Shown: positions 27,480 through 37,045, counted from the first letter of the stretch. The stretch: 62,584 nt of DNA from Oxobacter pfennigii (GCF_001317355.1 NZ_LKET01000045.1:1-62584); one strand, 5' to 3'. Translations and numbers: made by a program. Notes: generated from the letters alone by a model not told the origin.

Positions 27480-28961
27480 ATGATTGTATTTGAAAATGTA
27501 TCCTTTACCTATACGGGGCAGGAAGGAGGCGGGCTCCGGGATGTGAGTCTCACTGTTAAAAGAGGAGAATGCGTCCTTTTATGCGGACGCAGCGGCTGTG
27601 GGAAAACTACGGTTACCCGGCTAATTAACGGGCTTATTCCCCATTTTTATGCCGGTACTTTAAAGGGAAGGGTGGCGGCAGGTAACATGGAGGTTTCCGA
27701 AACACCGATGTACCGCATTGCCGATAGCATTGGCTCGGTATTTCAAAATCCCCGGACCCAATTTTTCAATACGGATACGGACAGCGAGATTGCCTTTGGA
27801 ATTGAAAACCAGGGGTTGCCGCCCGACGAACTTAAGCGCCGTGTTGAGGAAACCGCCCTTAAGCTGGGTATCCGGGAGCTTAGAGGGCGGAATATTTTTG
27901 CTCTTTCGGGGGGAGAAAAACAAAAAATTGCTTTTGCATCGGTTTATGCCATGAATCCGGATATTTATCTATTGGATGAGCCATCCTCCAATCTGGATAT
28001 GAAGTCCATTAAAGAACTGGAAAAGCACTTAAGGCTTATAAAAGAAAGGGGCAAAACCATCCTGATTGTCGAACACCGGCTGTATTATCTGATGGGGCTT
28101 GCAGACCGGATTATTTATCTTGAAGACGGCGCTGTGACGGCAGAATATACGGCGGACGATTTCCTGAAGCTCTCCGAAAAAGTGCGGGAGGACATGGGGC
28201 TAAGAGCCACGGACCTTGGTCGGCTTTTACCGGAAAAAAGAGTAGAAAAAAGAGAAGCGCCAACACTGGACATAGGCAATCTTACCATCCGCCATAAAAA
28301 CAAGGTGATATTGGACAAAGTAAGCTTACAGGCATCCCGGGGCGAAGTGATCGGCGTAGTCGGCCATAACGGAGCTGGCAAGACCACCTTTGTAAGGGCT
28401 TTGTGCGGCCTCCACACAAACTGTGAAGGACAGTTTATATGGGAGGGCCGGCTCCGAAACGCAAAATCCCGGCTGAAGCTGTCCTATCTGGTTATGCAGG
28501 ATGTAAACTATCAGCTGTTTGCCGAGACAGTGGAAAAAGAGTGCTCCCTTGGCATAAAAAAGCCCGATGAACAGTTGGTGCAAAGGACAATGGATGATCT
28601 GGGACTTACACCCTATAAAACCAGGCATCCCAACACTCTGTCCGGTGGACAGAAGCAGCGTACGGCAGTGGCGGTGAGCATGGTCTGCCGTAAGGAAATT
28701 CTGGTTTTTGACGAACCTACCAGCGGCCTTGACTATGATGGCATGGCCAGAGTTTCGGGGATTATTGGCAAGCTGGCGGCCATGGGAAAGATTATCTTTA
28801 TAGTTACCCATGATTATGAACTGGTTTTAAAGGCCTGTACCCGCATCCTTCATTTGGACGAGGGAGAAATACCGGAGGATTTGTCTGTCCTACCGGAAAA
28901 CCTCTTAAAACTCCGGGACTTGTTCGGCGTTACCGGCAGTTCCATGGAAGAAAAGGTGTGA
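27480..28961 (+). CDS. Fused ECF ATP-binding protein (two ABC domains)
   Basis: 493 residues with two ABC ATPase domains in one chain, replacing the usual separate EcfA1 and EcfA2. Domain 1: Walker A GRSGCGKTT (about residues 37-45), signature LSGGEKQK, Walker B YLLDEPSS. Domain 2: Walker A GHNGAGKTT, signature LSGGQKQR, Walker B LVFDEPTSGLD. It powers the S/T unit upstream. AGGAGGGG precedes the ATG. Confidence 0.92.
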   Translation: MIVFENVSFTYTGQEGGGLRDVSLTVKRGECVLLCGRSGCGKTTVTRLINGLIPHFYAGTLKGRVAAGNMEVSETPMYRIADSIGSVFQNPRTQFFNTDTDSEIAFGIENQGLPPDELKRRVEETALKLGIRELRGRNIFALSGGEKQKIAFASVYAMNPDIYLLDEPSSNLDMKSIKELEKHLRLIKERGKTILIVEHRLYYLMGLADRIIYLEDGAVTAEYTADDFLKLSEKVREDMGLRATDLGRLLPEKRVEKREAPTLDIGNLTIRHKNKVILDKVSLQASRGEVIGVVGHNGAGKTTFVRALCGLHTNCEGQFIWEGRLRNAKSRLKLSYLVMQDVNYQLFAETVEKECSLGIKKPDEQLVQRTMDDLGLTPYKTRHPNTLSGGQKQRTAVAVSMVCRKEILVFDEPTSGLDYDGMARVSGIIGKLAAMGKIIFIVTHDYELVLKACTRILHLDEGEIPEDLSVLPENLLKLRDLFGVTGSSMEEKV

Positions 28962-28965
28962 TGTT

Positions 28966-30735
28966 ATGAATAAAACTAAAAAAAACCCTATACTCTTGCT
29001 GCTTAACTGGGCCGGCGGCAGCAAATATTATCTTATGCTGTCGGCCCTTCTCTCTTTCTTCAGCGGGCTGTGTACCATGGTTCCTTATTATGGACTTTAC
29101 CGGCTGATGGATGACGTTTTTTCCGGCATGTATACGAGGGAAAGTATCATTAATTATTGTATGGTCATAGGTGTTGCAGTGATCGCCCGGTTTGTACTGT
29201 TCGGGATTTCCGGCATTGCTTCCCATAAGGGCGCTTACGGCGCGCTGTTTAAAGTCAGGTGCATGATCACGGAACACATGGCAAAGGTGCCGCTAGGGGC
29301 CCTTAATGAGAGGAGTACGGGAGAAATCAAGACGGTGATGAATGAAGAAATTGAAAAGCTGGAATTATTTTTAGCCCATCATTTTCCGGAGCTTATTTAC
29401 TATCTTACAGGCCCCGTTGCGGTATTTATCTACCTTTTAACCGTCAATGTACCTCTTGCCCTCATATCCCTGGCTCCTCTGATATTTGCCGTTGCCGTCA
29501 TGGCCCTTATATTCCGCAACACCGATTATATGATGGTGAGGGCTAACCGCTCCATCTCAGCCTTAAACTCAGTCATGATTGAGTATATAACCGGAATGAA
29601 GCTCATTAAGGCCTATAACATGGGCAGCCATTCCTTTCAAAAATATTCCCGTGCGGTAGAGGAGGAGAACAGCGTATGGAATGAGATTTCCCGTAAAATG
29701 GCGCCACTCTATGCCGCCTTTGTTGTGATTATTGAATGCGGCATGCTTCTGATGGTGCCGTTAGGAGGCCTGCTGTTTTTAAAAGGGTCCCTGACCGCAA
29801 GCGCTTTTTTGCTGTTTGCTTTTGTCGGCTCTCTGTACCTTACCGAGCTTCGCCCCCTGCAGGAGCTGGGCAGCAATTTTGCCCAGGTACTGACTGCCAT
29901 AACCAAAGCCGAGGAATTTTTAAGCCTTCCTATTTTTGAAGGAGGATATTCTTTCCCCGGAAGTCATGATATAGAACTTAAGGATGTCCGTTTTTCCTAT
30001 GACGGAAAGACCGATGTGCTGGAAAAATGCAGCTTCAGGATAAAGAGAGGAGAAAAGCTGGCTTTAGTTGGCGCCTCCGGTGCCGGAAAAAGCACAGTTG
30101 TTGAACTGATCTCCCGCTTTTATGATGTTTTGGAAGGAGAAGTACTTATCGGCGGAACAGATGTCCGAGTCATCAACTATGAAGAGCTTTTGCAAAACAT
30201 AGCCATGGTCTTTCAGAAAACCTTTCTGACCCGTGACAGCGTCTTTGAAAACATCAGGATGGGGTCCGGCGCAGCGATTGAGCAGGTGCGGGAAGCGGCA
30301 AGACAGGCCCAGCTTGACAGCTTTATCATGTCTCTGCCCCAAGGTTACGATACCAAGGTAGGCAACTTCGGTGCGCGGTTTTCCGGCGGGGAAAAGCAGC
30401 GAATAGCCATCGCCCGGGCTATTTTGAAAAACGCTCCCATCCTGATTCTGGATGAAGCAACCTCGGCTGCCGATCCGGAAAACCAGCTGGAGATGGACAG
30501 GGCTATAGAAAATCTTTGCAAAGGCAAAACCGTCATTATTATTGCCCACCGGTTGGGGGTTGTGAAAATGTGCGACCAGGTTGCCGTTGTGGAGAACCGT
30601 ACTCTATCCTGTATGGGAACTCACCAGGAGGTTCTTGAGGGAAACGACTATTACCGCAGAGCCTGGGCAGACTACGAGGCGGCGCGGGGCATTACCTACA
30701 GTATGGAAGGAGGGGACGGAAGTGAAAGACAGTAA
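28966..30735 (+). CDS. ABC exporter-fold protein, first half-transporter
   Basis: 589 residues. Six N-terminal membrane helices (about residues 15-310) are joined to an ABC ATPase: Walker A GASGAGKST, signature FSGGEKQR, Walker B LILDEATSA. It should form a heterodimer with the next gene product. Exporter-fold pairs of this kind (YbtPQ, IrtAB) import ferric siderophores. Context with an AraC regulator and ECF genes favours that role here, but export of a small molecule cannot be excluded. Confidence 0.88.
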   Translation: MNKTKKNPILLLLNWAGGSKYYLMLSALLSFFSGLCTMVPYYGLYRLMDDVFSGMYTRESIINYCMVIGVAVIARFVLFGISGIASHKGAYGALFKVRCMITEHMAKVPLGALNERSTGEIKTVMNEEIEKLELFLAHHFPELIYYLTGPVAVFIYLLTVNVPLALISLAPLIFAVAVMALIFRNTDYMMVRANRSISALNSVMIEYITGMKLIKAYNMGSHSFQKYSRAVEEENSVWNEISRKMAPLYAAFVVIIECGMLLMVPLGGLLFLKGSLTASAFLLFAFVGSLYLTELRPLQELGSNFAQVLTAITKAEEFLSLPIFEGGYSFPGSHDIELKDVRFSYDGKTDVLEKCSFRIKRGEKLALVGASGAGKSTVVELISRFYDVLEGEVLIGGTDVRVINYEELLQNIAMVFQKTFLTRDSVFENIRMGSGAAIEQVREAARQAQLDSFIMSLPQGYDTKVGNFGARFSGGEKQRIAIARAILKNAPILILDEATSAADPENQLEMDRAIENLCKGKTVIIIAHRLGVVKMCDQVAVVENRTLSCMGTHQEVLEGNDYYRRAWADYEAARGITYSMEGGDGSERQ

Positions 30736-32425
30736 CCCTTTTGGGAAAAATAAAAGATTTTATTTCAGCATCTGCTGCAATGTAGCAGAAGGGCTTCTTT
30801 CCGGATGCAACTTTTTACTGCTTTATAAAATTATGAAATTCCTCTGGGAAGGAGAGGCAGACTTTTCCCGTATTATGTATATGACCGCCATGCTGGCCGC
30901 TGTCTTTGCAGTACGGCTTATCATCTACAGCCTTGGGTATACTCAGGGGCAGATAGGAGGAGCTGCCGTAAGCAAGAAGCTTAGAATGTCGCTGGGGGAT
31001 AAGCTGAAAAAAATTCCGCTGCCACGATTTACCCAGGGTCAGGTGGGACAGTATGTCAATACAGCCACAAGCGATGTCAACAGTTACGAGAAAATTCTGA
31101 CTCACAAAGCCGGAGATCTGGCAAAGAATTGTTCCCTGTCTTTGACGCTGATTGCTTTCACAGGCAGCATTGTCCCTTCTGCCGGGGTGATAATGCTGTG
31201 CGCATTTCTGCTCTTAATCCCGGCTCTGTGGATTTCCTTCAGGGCGGTAAAAAAATATGGGGCAAGGAAAAACGCTATAACCGCGGAAGCAGTGAGCAGC
31301 ATGGTGGAGTATGCTACCGGAATCCAGACCTTTCGCGCCTACGGCGTGGGCGGAACCAAGAATAAAACGGTCACCGCCGCCCTAAAAGCTTTCAGTGATA
31401 TCAGTTTTGTTTACGAGGTTAAAATAATTCCTGTGGGAGTGATGCTCAGCATTCTTGTATGGCTAAGCCTGCCCCTTACTATGTGGACAGCCTCCATCCC
31501 ATGGGCACAAGGGAGGCTTGACACCATATCCTATCTGCTCTTGTGCATGCTTCCGCTATTTTTTGCCAAGCTTGAAGGCACCATATTTATCGACCTGACC
31601 AGCTATAAGAATCTGACCATCTCTAAAGGCCAGATTATGAGGGTGCTTAATGAGCCCGAAGAAATTAAAAAGGCTGGATTATTTGAACCAAAGACTCATG
31701 AAATCACTTTCAGCCAGGTGGATTTTGCCTATATCCCCAATGAGCCTGTCTTAAAAAAGGCGGAATTTACTGCAAAGAACCGGAAGTTCACAGCCATGGT
31801 GGGAGATTCCGGTTCGGGTAAATCCACTATATTAAACCTGATCTCAAAATATTACGAGCCTCAGGCCGGGCAGATTTTAATGGGCGGGAAAAAAATTGGC
31901 GGTATTGCGGCTGAAAGGGTGCTAGAGAATATCTCCATGGTGGATCAGGATGTATTCCTGTTTGACGATACAATAGGTAACAACATCCGCTATGCCAGGC
32001 CGGATGCCACCGATGAGGAAGTAGTCGAAGCCTGCCGGGCGGCCAACTGTGACGAATTTATCCGCAAACTTGAAAAGGGCTATGACACCTTTGTGGGAGA
32101 AAACGGAAACCGCCTCTCCGGCGGAGAACGCCAGAGGCTGTCCATCGCTCGGGCTATTTTAAAAGACAGCCCTATACTGCTGCTGGACGAGGCAACGGCT
32201 TCTCTTGATATTGAAAATGAGCTTGCCGTCAAGGAAGCCATTGTAAATCTCCTCCGGAGGAAAAAGACGGTTGTAATGATTGCTCATACACTGTCTATAG
32301 TGAAAAACGCAGATAAAATATTGGTGGTTTCGAGGGGGGAAATTGCAGAACAGGGAACTCATGAAGAATTGCTGAAGAGAAATGGTAAATATGCTGCCAT
32401 GTGGCAGGCGGAAAACTCTCTCTAA
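30722..32425 (+). CDS. ABC exporter-fold protein, second half-transporter
   Basis: 567 residues with a six-helix membrane domain, then Walker A GDSGSGKST, signature LSGGERQR and Walker B LLLDEATASLD. I place the start at the GTG at 30722 behind GGAAGGAGGGG, so it overlaps the previous gene by 14 bases; an earlier in-frame TTG at 30581 would bury 47 codons in the upstream ATPase. It is the last gene of the operon, followed by a terminator. Confidence 0.88.
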   Translation: MKDSNPFGKNKRFYFSICCNVAEGLLSGCNFLLLYKIMKFLWEGEADFSRIMYMTAMLAAVFAVRLIIYSLGYTQGQIGGAAVSKKLRMSLGDKLKKIPLPRFTQGQVGQYVNTATSDVNSYEKILTHKAGDLAKNCSLSLTLIAFTGSIVPSAGVIMLCAFLLLIPALWISFRAVKKYGARKNAITAEAVSSMVEYATGIQTFRAYGVGGTKNKTVTAALKAFSDISFVYEVKIIPVGVMLSILVWLSLPLTMWTASIPWAQGRLDTISYLLLCMLPLFFAKLEGTIFIDLTSYKNLTISKGQIMRVLNEPEEIKKAGLFEPKTHEITFSQVDFAYIPNEPVLKKAEFTAKNRKFTAMVGDSGSGKSTILNLISKYYEPQAGQILMGGKKIGGIAAERVLENISMVDQDVFLFDDTIGNNIRYARPDATDEEVVEACRAANCDEFIRKLEKGYDTFVGENGNRLSGGERQRLSIARAILKDSPILLLDEATASLDIENELAVKEAIVNLLRRKKTVVMIAHTLSIVKNADKILVVSRGEIAEQGTHEELLKRNGKYAAMWQAENSL

Positions 32426-32445
32426 AAAAAATTCAGGTTTAAATG

Positions 32446-32496
32446 TTAAAGGCTGTTTCGGTAACTAAGCTAAATTAGTTATAGCGACAGCCTCAT
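32446..32496 (+). terminator. Hairpin after the ABC operon
   Basis: Stem AGGCTGT / ACAGCCT with an internal TAACTAA / TTAGTTA stem. The following sequence is only weakly T-rich, so it may be a repeat rather than a strong terminator. Confidence 0.45.
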
Positions 32497-32515
32497 ATGT
32501 TACCTCATTTATTTT

Positions 32516-32909
32516 TATATGCTTTCTATCATTTTTATCATGTTAACAAGCCAGCTCCCGTTGAACAGCTCAATAGTCCCAGCATCGCAGGCCGCGGAAA
32601 GCTTAGGATCAACAGGCAGTTTAGATAGGGTTCCTATGCGGGGATTTTTCTGCAATATCATCAATGCGGCTCTGTCCAAAAACATGATATTCCTTTTTGC
32701 AGTCGGGGCAGACAACATAACTCATATTTTCCACCAGCTCAATCACCGGAATATCCATCATTCGGGCCATATTAACGGCCTTTTCCACAATCATGCCCAC
32801 CCCATAAAGCGTTTTGGTTATGTCCGGAATTCATCATTGAAAGCATGACTTTCCCACCAAGTCCTTCAAGCTTGCGTACATTTTCAAAAAAACTTTTTAT
32901 GATTCCCAT
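32516..32909 (-). pseudogene. Chimeric remnant: methyltransferase start joined to Mrp/NBP35 end
   Basis: From the ATG at 32909 (with GAGGTG upstream) the frame reads MGIIKSFFENVRKLEG...MLSMMNSGHN, the usual beginning of a class I methyltransferase. At about 32820 it is joined, out of frame, to the last third of an Mrp/NBP35 iron-sulfur carrier ATPase: MIVEKAVNMARMMDIPV, then ENMSYVVCPDC with the CxxC, then after another frameshift KLPVDPKLSAACDAGTIEL. So it is two truncated genes fused by a deletion and further damaged. No functional product is expected. Confidence 0.75.
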
Positions 32910-32975
32910 AAATTCACCTCATTTCTTAGCTCATTTTCCTTGACTTCAACCAGAGGCCTTTGCGTTAACGTGCGT

Positions 32976-33596
32976 CTACTCTCCGCTGTATTTATAATGG
33001 ATATCCCCGACCCCCTCGCCGGCAAACAGCTTTAGCCTATCATCGTCGCATAATTCTTTGATTAGCGGGATGAATTCCTTTTTGGTACCAAAGGATACGC
33101 TGCTTATATTAACTGCTCCATTAGGGTGGATAAAGGCTTTAGGCTTAGGGTCAATATTAAAGTAGGTCATTAAAAACGGAAGTTGAATATCGTTGGGGAA
33201 TGCGCAGGTGAAGCGCAGCTTTCGCCCTTTTGTATCGTCTCTTTTGGAAGGCATCGTAAACCAGCTCTGGTTATACTTTTTAAGAATAGTCAGCTCTGCA
33301 TCAAGGTTGGTTTTATAGTTTTCCAACGCCAACCCGCAGGGGCCACCGGGGTGGTTATCCCAATAATCCAGCCGATCGGCAAACTTCCCTTGTCCAAAGA
33401 TGCGCAGAATTTGCTTAACCGTCCGGGGCATGCCGGTAGATCCTAGAATCTCCAAGTAAGGCCCTTCGGAAAAATAAATAATTGCGTTGTAGGGATTTTT
33501 TTCTTTGCCGTATTCCACATCAAATCCCATGGCAAGGAACTCCTCAACACCCTGGTGCAGCTCCTTCACCTTATATATAATATGGCTTAATTTCAT
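32976..33596 (-). CDS. VOC-family (glyoxalase-like) protein
   Basis: 206 residues beginning MKLSHIIYKVKELHQGVEEF, the vicinal-oxygen-chelate opening. Later blocks include NAIIYFSEGPYLEILGST and a second half of weaker similarity, as in the glyoxalase-like-domain family. VOC proteins bind a metal and act as dioxygenases, isomerases or drug-binding proteins; the activity here is unknown. It is a single gene between the chimeric remnant and tRNA-Arg, with a GGGGGTGAG ribosome site. Confidence 0.78.
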   Translation of the reverse strand: MKLSHIIYKVKELHQGVEEFLAMGFDVEYGKEKNPYNAIIYFSEGPYLEILGSTGMPRTVKQILRIFGQGKFADRLDYWDNHPGGPCGLALENYKTNLDAELTILKKYNQSWFTMPSKRDDTKGRKLRFTCAFPNDIQLPFLMTYFNIDPKPKAFIHPNGAVNISSVSFGTKKEFIPLIKELCDDDRLKLFAGEGVGDIHYKYSGE

Positions 33597-33889
33597 GATC
33601 TCACCCCCATAATGTTATCCTATTCTAACTATAGCACTCCCTCACCTGCTTGACAAGAGCGGCAACCGGGATTTTTAACTAAACCGGCATTCAACAAAGG
33701 CAATACCATTATATTGCACTCAAAAAGGATTATATAATACAAATAGTGGTATAATAACGTTGCTGATATAAAGCAAGGCTAAAATAGCAACAAAATTCTT
33801 GAAGCATAAAGACATTAAGCCTTACAATAGGATATAATATATTTGATTTTTATATGTTTTTATGCTAATATATTTTATGTTCTTATTAT
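33597..33889. other. AT-rich region before tRNA-Arg
   Basis: About 290 AT-rich bases. No gene or strong hairpin is seen; it likely contains the promoter of tRNA-Arg. Confidence 0.4.
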
Positions 33890-33966
33890 GCGCCCGTAGC
33901 TCAGCTGGATAGAGCACTAGACTACGAATCTAGGCGTCGCACGTTCGAATCGTGTCGGGCGCACCA
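33890..33966 (+). tRNA. tRNA-Arg(ACG), integration target
   Basis: 77 bases, complete cloverleaf with encoded CCA. The anticodon stem CTAGA/TCTAG frames ACG. The 3' end lies 100 bases from a leftward integrase gene, so it is the likely attachment site of the mobile element to its right. Confidence 0.95.
33940..33966 (+). other. Putative left attachment site (attL) in tRNA 3' end
   Basis: Phage and island integrases of this family usually recombine within the 3' half of a tRNA gene and regenerate it. I looked for another copy of ACGTTCGAATCGTGTC in the window and saw none, so the partner site should be beyond 62.6 kb or has decayed. Extent is a guess. Confidence 0.4.
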
Positions 33967-34002
33967 AAACCCCTGTAAGTTCAAGGCTTGCAGGGGTTTG
34001 TA
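33967..34002 (+). terminator. Terminator after tRNA-Arg
   Basis: Stem CCCCTGTAAG / CTTGCAGGGG with a 7-base loop followed by T-rich sequence. Confidence 0.75.
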
Positions 34003-34065
34003 ATTTCTCGATATTTTGGATTTTCCCACATTATTCCCACACTAGAAAAGACAAAAATAAAAAGG

Positions 34066-35250
34066 CTATGCAAATAAGTCATTTAATTTATCTACTGCTC
34101 TTGTTTTTTCTTCAGGCATTACATGGGTATATATCTTTGCTGTGATAGATATATCACTGTGCCCTAATAGCTCCTGCACTGTTTTTAACGGGACGCCCCT
34201 CTCGAAGAGTTTAGTTGCGTATGTATGCCTAATGGCATGAAATTTGCGATATGGGATATTTGCTTTTTTAAGTATCCGTGCATAGCTCCGGAGAAAATTA
34301 CTGGCATCTATAGGGTTGCCTAACTCGGTTGTAAAGACATAATCAGTTTCATTATAGGATGAGCCGGCATCAGCCTTTTCCTTCTCCTGTTGCCGCTTAT
34401 GATCTTCTAAAGTGGATAGTATATTTGACGGAATAGGAACTGCTCTCTTACTGGTTGGAGATTTTGGCGTTTGCTCTATTATTTTATGCTTTCTGGATGC
34501 ATCTGCAGCGATTATGGTCACTTTTTTTAATGACTGCCTTACCTTTAATTCCTTTTTCTTAAAATCAATATCGGACCACTTCAGACCCAGCAGTTCCCCC
34601 TGCCTTAGGCCGGTACCGAAATCTAATAAATAAAGGGCCTTCATCCGGTGCCCTTCCAAGGTCACTATAAAGTGTTTTATTTCCTCATCAGAAAAGGTGA
34701 TAACTTCCGTTTCTTCATTGTCTTCGCTCATTTCTGTGGTGCCTGGTATTACTATTTTCTTGCCGGCACAGGGATTTTTCAGAATATATCCTTCATCTAT
34801 TGCGTAATTAAAAAATGTCTTGAGCAGCTTATTTAGAGTGTTTATAGAATTGCTGCTTTTGCTGTCGTTTTCATATAGGCTATTATAATAACGTTGCAGC
34901 TGTATAGATTTCAGAGTATCTAACTTTAAACCATATATGCTGCTATCCTTAATGTAATTCCTATATATCCCTTCATATTTTTCAAAAGTTGTAGGTTTAA
35001 TTTCATTAGATACCCTCATAACTTCGAATAACCAGGAATGCATTAGCTTACCCAAAGAAGTATCCTTAAAATCGATATTGAGCCCATTTTTTATGCCATT
35101 AAGATAGTTATCTCTTAAACCTTCTGCTTCTGTTTTGCTTTTACCATAGAATTCTTTACGGATTAACTTCCCTTCCGAATCTCGGCCTATAGAAGTTGTT
35201 ACCCGGTAATATTCGTTGCCGTTTTTAGAATAGTTTGTCTTACGTGCCAT
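34066..35250 (-). CDS. int: Tyrosine-type site-specific integrase
   Basis: 394 residues. The N-terminal arm-binding region (YSKNGNEYYRVTTSIGRDSE), the SAM-like core-binding domain (about residues 60-165) and the catalytic domain are all present. Catalytic residues: Arg in GTGLRQGELLGLKWSDI, His-x-x-Arg in FHAIRHTYAT, and the nucleophile Tyr in ITAKIYTHV. It should recombine the element with the tRNA-Arg end. Start at 35250 behind GAAGGTG. The gene is leftward and ends next to the tRNA, the standard arrangement for prophages and ICEs. Confidence 0.93.
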   Translation of the reverse strand: MARKTNYSKNGNEYYRVTTSIGRDSEGKLIRKEFYGKSKTEAEGLRDNYLNGIKNGLNIDFKDTSLGKLMHSWLFEVMRVSNEIKPTTFEKYEGIYRNYIKDSSIYGLKLDTLKSIQLQRYYNSLYENDSKSSNSINTLNKLLKTFFNYAIDEGYILKNPCAGKKIVIPGTTEMSEDNEETEVITFSDEEIKHFIVTLEGHRMKALYLLDFGTGLRQGELLGLKWSDIDFKKKELKVRQSLKKVTIIAADASRKHKIIEQTPKSPTSKRAVPIPSNILSTLEDHKRQQEKEKADAGSSYNETDYVFTTELGNPIDASNFLRSYARILKKANIPYRKFHAIRHTYATKLFERGVPLKTVQELLGHSDISITAKIYTHVMPEEKTRAVDKLNDLFA

Positions 35251-35278
35251 ATGTACACCTTCTTTTTTGAAAATAAAT

Positions 35279-36370
35279 TTAAAAAGGAATGGAGTCATCA
35301 TTTATTAAAGTCGTAGATTCAAAGTCGCTTTGTTGCTGCTCGTTTTCAATTTCGTTTTTTTCTTCTGACCAACTTTTTAGGTAGTCATATTTATAAAAAG
35401 TTGAGGTACGACCACACACTGTACAGTATCTAGCATTACTTGTTAATTTAACATTGCACCCTGGCTCGACAACATATTCCTCGTTATCAACATCAAAAGC
35501 AGTCTTTCCAGAACATTCTTGAATCAAGTAAGCACCGCATATTTTGCAATAAGCTTCAGAACCACTGACATCTTCATTATCACATCTTGGACATATTTTA
35601 GCATGCCCATCATCATATAAAGGTACGCCTTCTTTATACTTCATTTTTCCGTCACCTCTAATTAATTTATTGTTTCCACATATTGGACAAAAATTCGTAT
35701 TGCTATCAGCTATAAATGTATAATTGCATTTCGTACACATTCGGCTATGAATAAAGTTAAAAAACAAAGCTATTACTTTTATATCTTCTGCGCTAAAAAA
35801 TTGATTAGCTTTCCACTTTTTATAACTATTAAATCTATTAATAGAAGCTTCATTAGATAATTGACAATACGATTGAATATCAGAAGCACTTTTAACTTCA
35901 AGGGCATTTAATATTATCGGGGGAGCAAACAGTGAACTGGCAAAATAATTGGCTTCACTCTCTAAAATACCATATTCTTTATCACTTAATTTGCTCCTAA
36001 AAATACGGGTTTTATCTGAAAGTTTATGATGTCCAAGCATAACATGTCCTAATTCATGTGCTATTGTCCATCGTATTCTGTTAGATTCATTTATGTTTAT
36101 ATCATTATAATAAATCAAATAAGAATCTTTTTTTACCGAATAATCCGTACAACCGTCTTTACTATCTGCATATCTAATCATTTCCGTAATTGTAAGATTG
36201 AATTTCTTCATATGCATGGAATAAGGAATAAGCCTGCATTTTATATTCTTTTTAATATGGCTATTAATTTTTTCTATATCTACAGGAAGAGAAGTAATCT
36301 CAGACGCTTTTAACAGATTGTAGACAATCCGCTTAATTAAGCTATACCTTATACTACTCGGAATCTTCAT
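35279..36370 (-). CDS. ImmA/IrrE-like protease with three zinc ribbons
   Basis: About 363 residues. The zinc metallopeptidase motif HELGHVMLGHH (about residues 105-115) is followed by ESEANYFASSLFAPP, as in ImmA/IrrE, which cleaves XRE-type repressors. Unlike short ImmA proteins it continues for about 150 residues with CxxC pairs forming three likely zinc ribbons (CTKC...CPIC, CPRC...CKIC, PGC...CTVC). The first codons overlap the repressor gene upstream by about 17 bases, so the pair is translated together. The exact start is uncertain (ATGs at 36370 and 36373). It likely inactivates the repressor on induction. Confidence 0.85.
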   Translation of the reverse strand: MKIPSSIRYSLIKRIVYNLLKASEITSLPVDIEKINSHIKKNIKCRLIPYSMHMKKFNLTITEMIRYADSKDGCTDYSVKKDSYLIYYNDININESNRIRWTIAHELGHVMLGHHKLSDKTRIFRSKLSDKEYGILESEANYFASSLFAPPIILNALEVKSASDIQSYCQLSNEASINRFNSYKKWKANQFFSAEDIKVIALFFNFIHSRMCTKCNYTFIADSNTNFCPICGNNKLIRGDGKMKYKEGVPLYDDGHAKICPRCDNEDVSGSEAYCKICGAYLIQECSGKTAFDVDNEEYVVEPGCNVKLTSNARYCTVCGRTSTFYKYDYLKSWSEEKNEIENEQQQSDFESTTLINDDSIPF

Positions 36371-37022
36371 CATCAAAATATTCTTCAAAACTTAACTCAA
36401 GTATTTTTATCATTTTCTCTCTTTCCTGCTTAGGCATTTTTTTTCGAGCCCTTTCAATTCTTCGGATATCTTCATCTTCAATGTTTTCTAAGTCTGCTTG
36501 TTTAATTAATTCAGTGTTCAATTCAATATTTAGATTATTCAACAGGCTATTATTGCTTTTTTTAAGATAAGGCAATAAGTCTTTAAATTTAACCTGCTTT
36601 AATAAATCAGAATTAATTGTTTCTAATAAATTTTTATCTATAAATAAATCTGGATCGCTCTTGTATAATGACACAAAAAAATCATATGCACTGACAGAAT
36701 TGAACGCAAGCAAAGTATATTTTTCAATTTCTTCTGCAGTCAACCTTTTATCTGCAAACAGTTTATTGTCTAGAAGAATACCTTTTATAGAATCAGGTAA
36801 ATTGTTGGTTATTTCCATATGACTTGGATTTTTAGTACGTCCTAATAAATAATCTATTGTAACTCCAAAATAATCTGCAACTTTTTGAAGTTTATCTATA
36901 GAAGGCGAGTTGGTATTCCATTTATAGATAGCGCCTTTGCCGAAATCCATTTCCTTTTCAAGTTTTGGTATGGTAGTATTATATTTTTTACATAGCTGCT
37001 GAATATTTTCTACTAATGACAT
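36354..37022 (-). CDS. XRE-family phage repressor
   Basis: 222 residues. The N-terminal helix-turn-helix (ENIQQLCKKYNTTIPKLEKE, then GKGAIYKWNTNSPSIDKL and DYFGVTIDYLLG) is followed by a long acidic, helical C-terminal region unlike the LexA-type peptidase domain. Cleavage by the linked ImmA-like protease therefore fits better than self-cleavage. The ATG at 37022 follows TAGGAGGC. It faces the rightward Cro-like gene across an operator region. Confidence 0.88.
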   Translation of the reverse strand: MSLVENIQQLCKKYNTTIPKLEKEMDFGKGAIYKWNTNSPSIDKLQKVADYFGVTIDYLLGRTKNPSHMEITNNLPDSIKGILLDNKLFADKRLTAEEIEKYTLLAFNSVSAYDFFVSLYKSDPDLFIDKNLLETINSDLLKQVKFKDLLPYLKKSNNSLLNNLNIELNTELIKQADLENIEDEDIRRIERARKKMPKQEREKMIKILELSFEEYFDDEDSE

Positions 37023-37045
37023 ATAAAGGCCTCCTAAACTTACTA

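Noticed and set aside
32446-32496. Riboswitch or RNA gene after the ABC operon
   Set aside because: Only a hairpin with a nested stem is present; no conserved core was recognised.
32519-32848. Rightward open frame of 109 codons
   Set aside because: It is the antisense of the Mrp/methyltransferase remnant, whose protein sequence is recognisable on the other strand.
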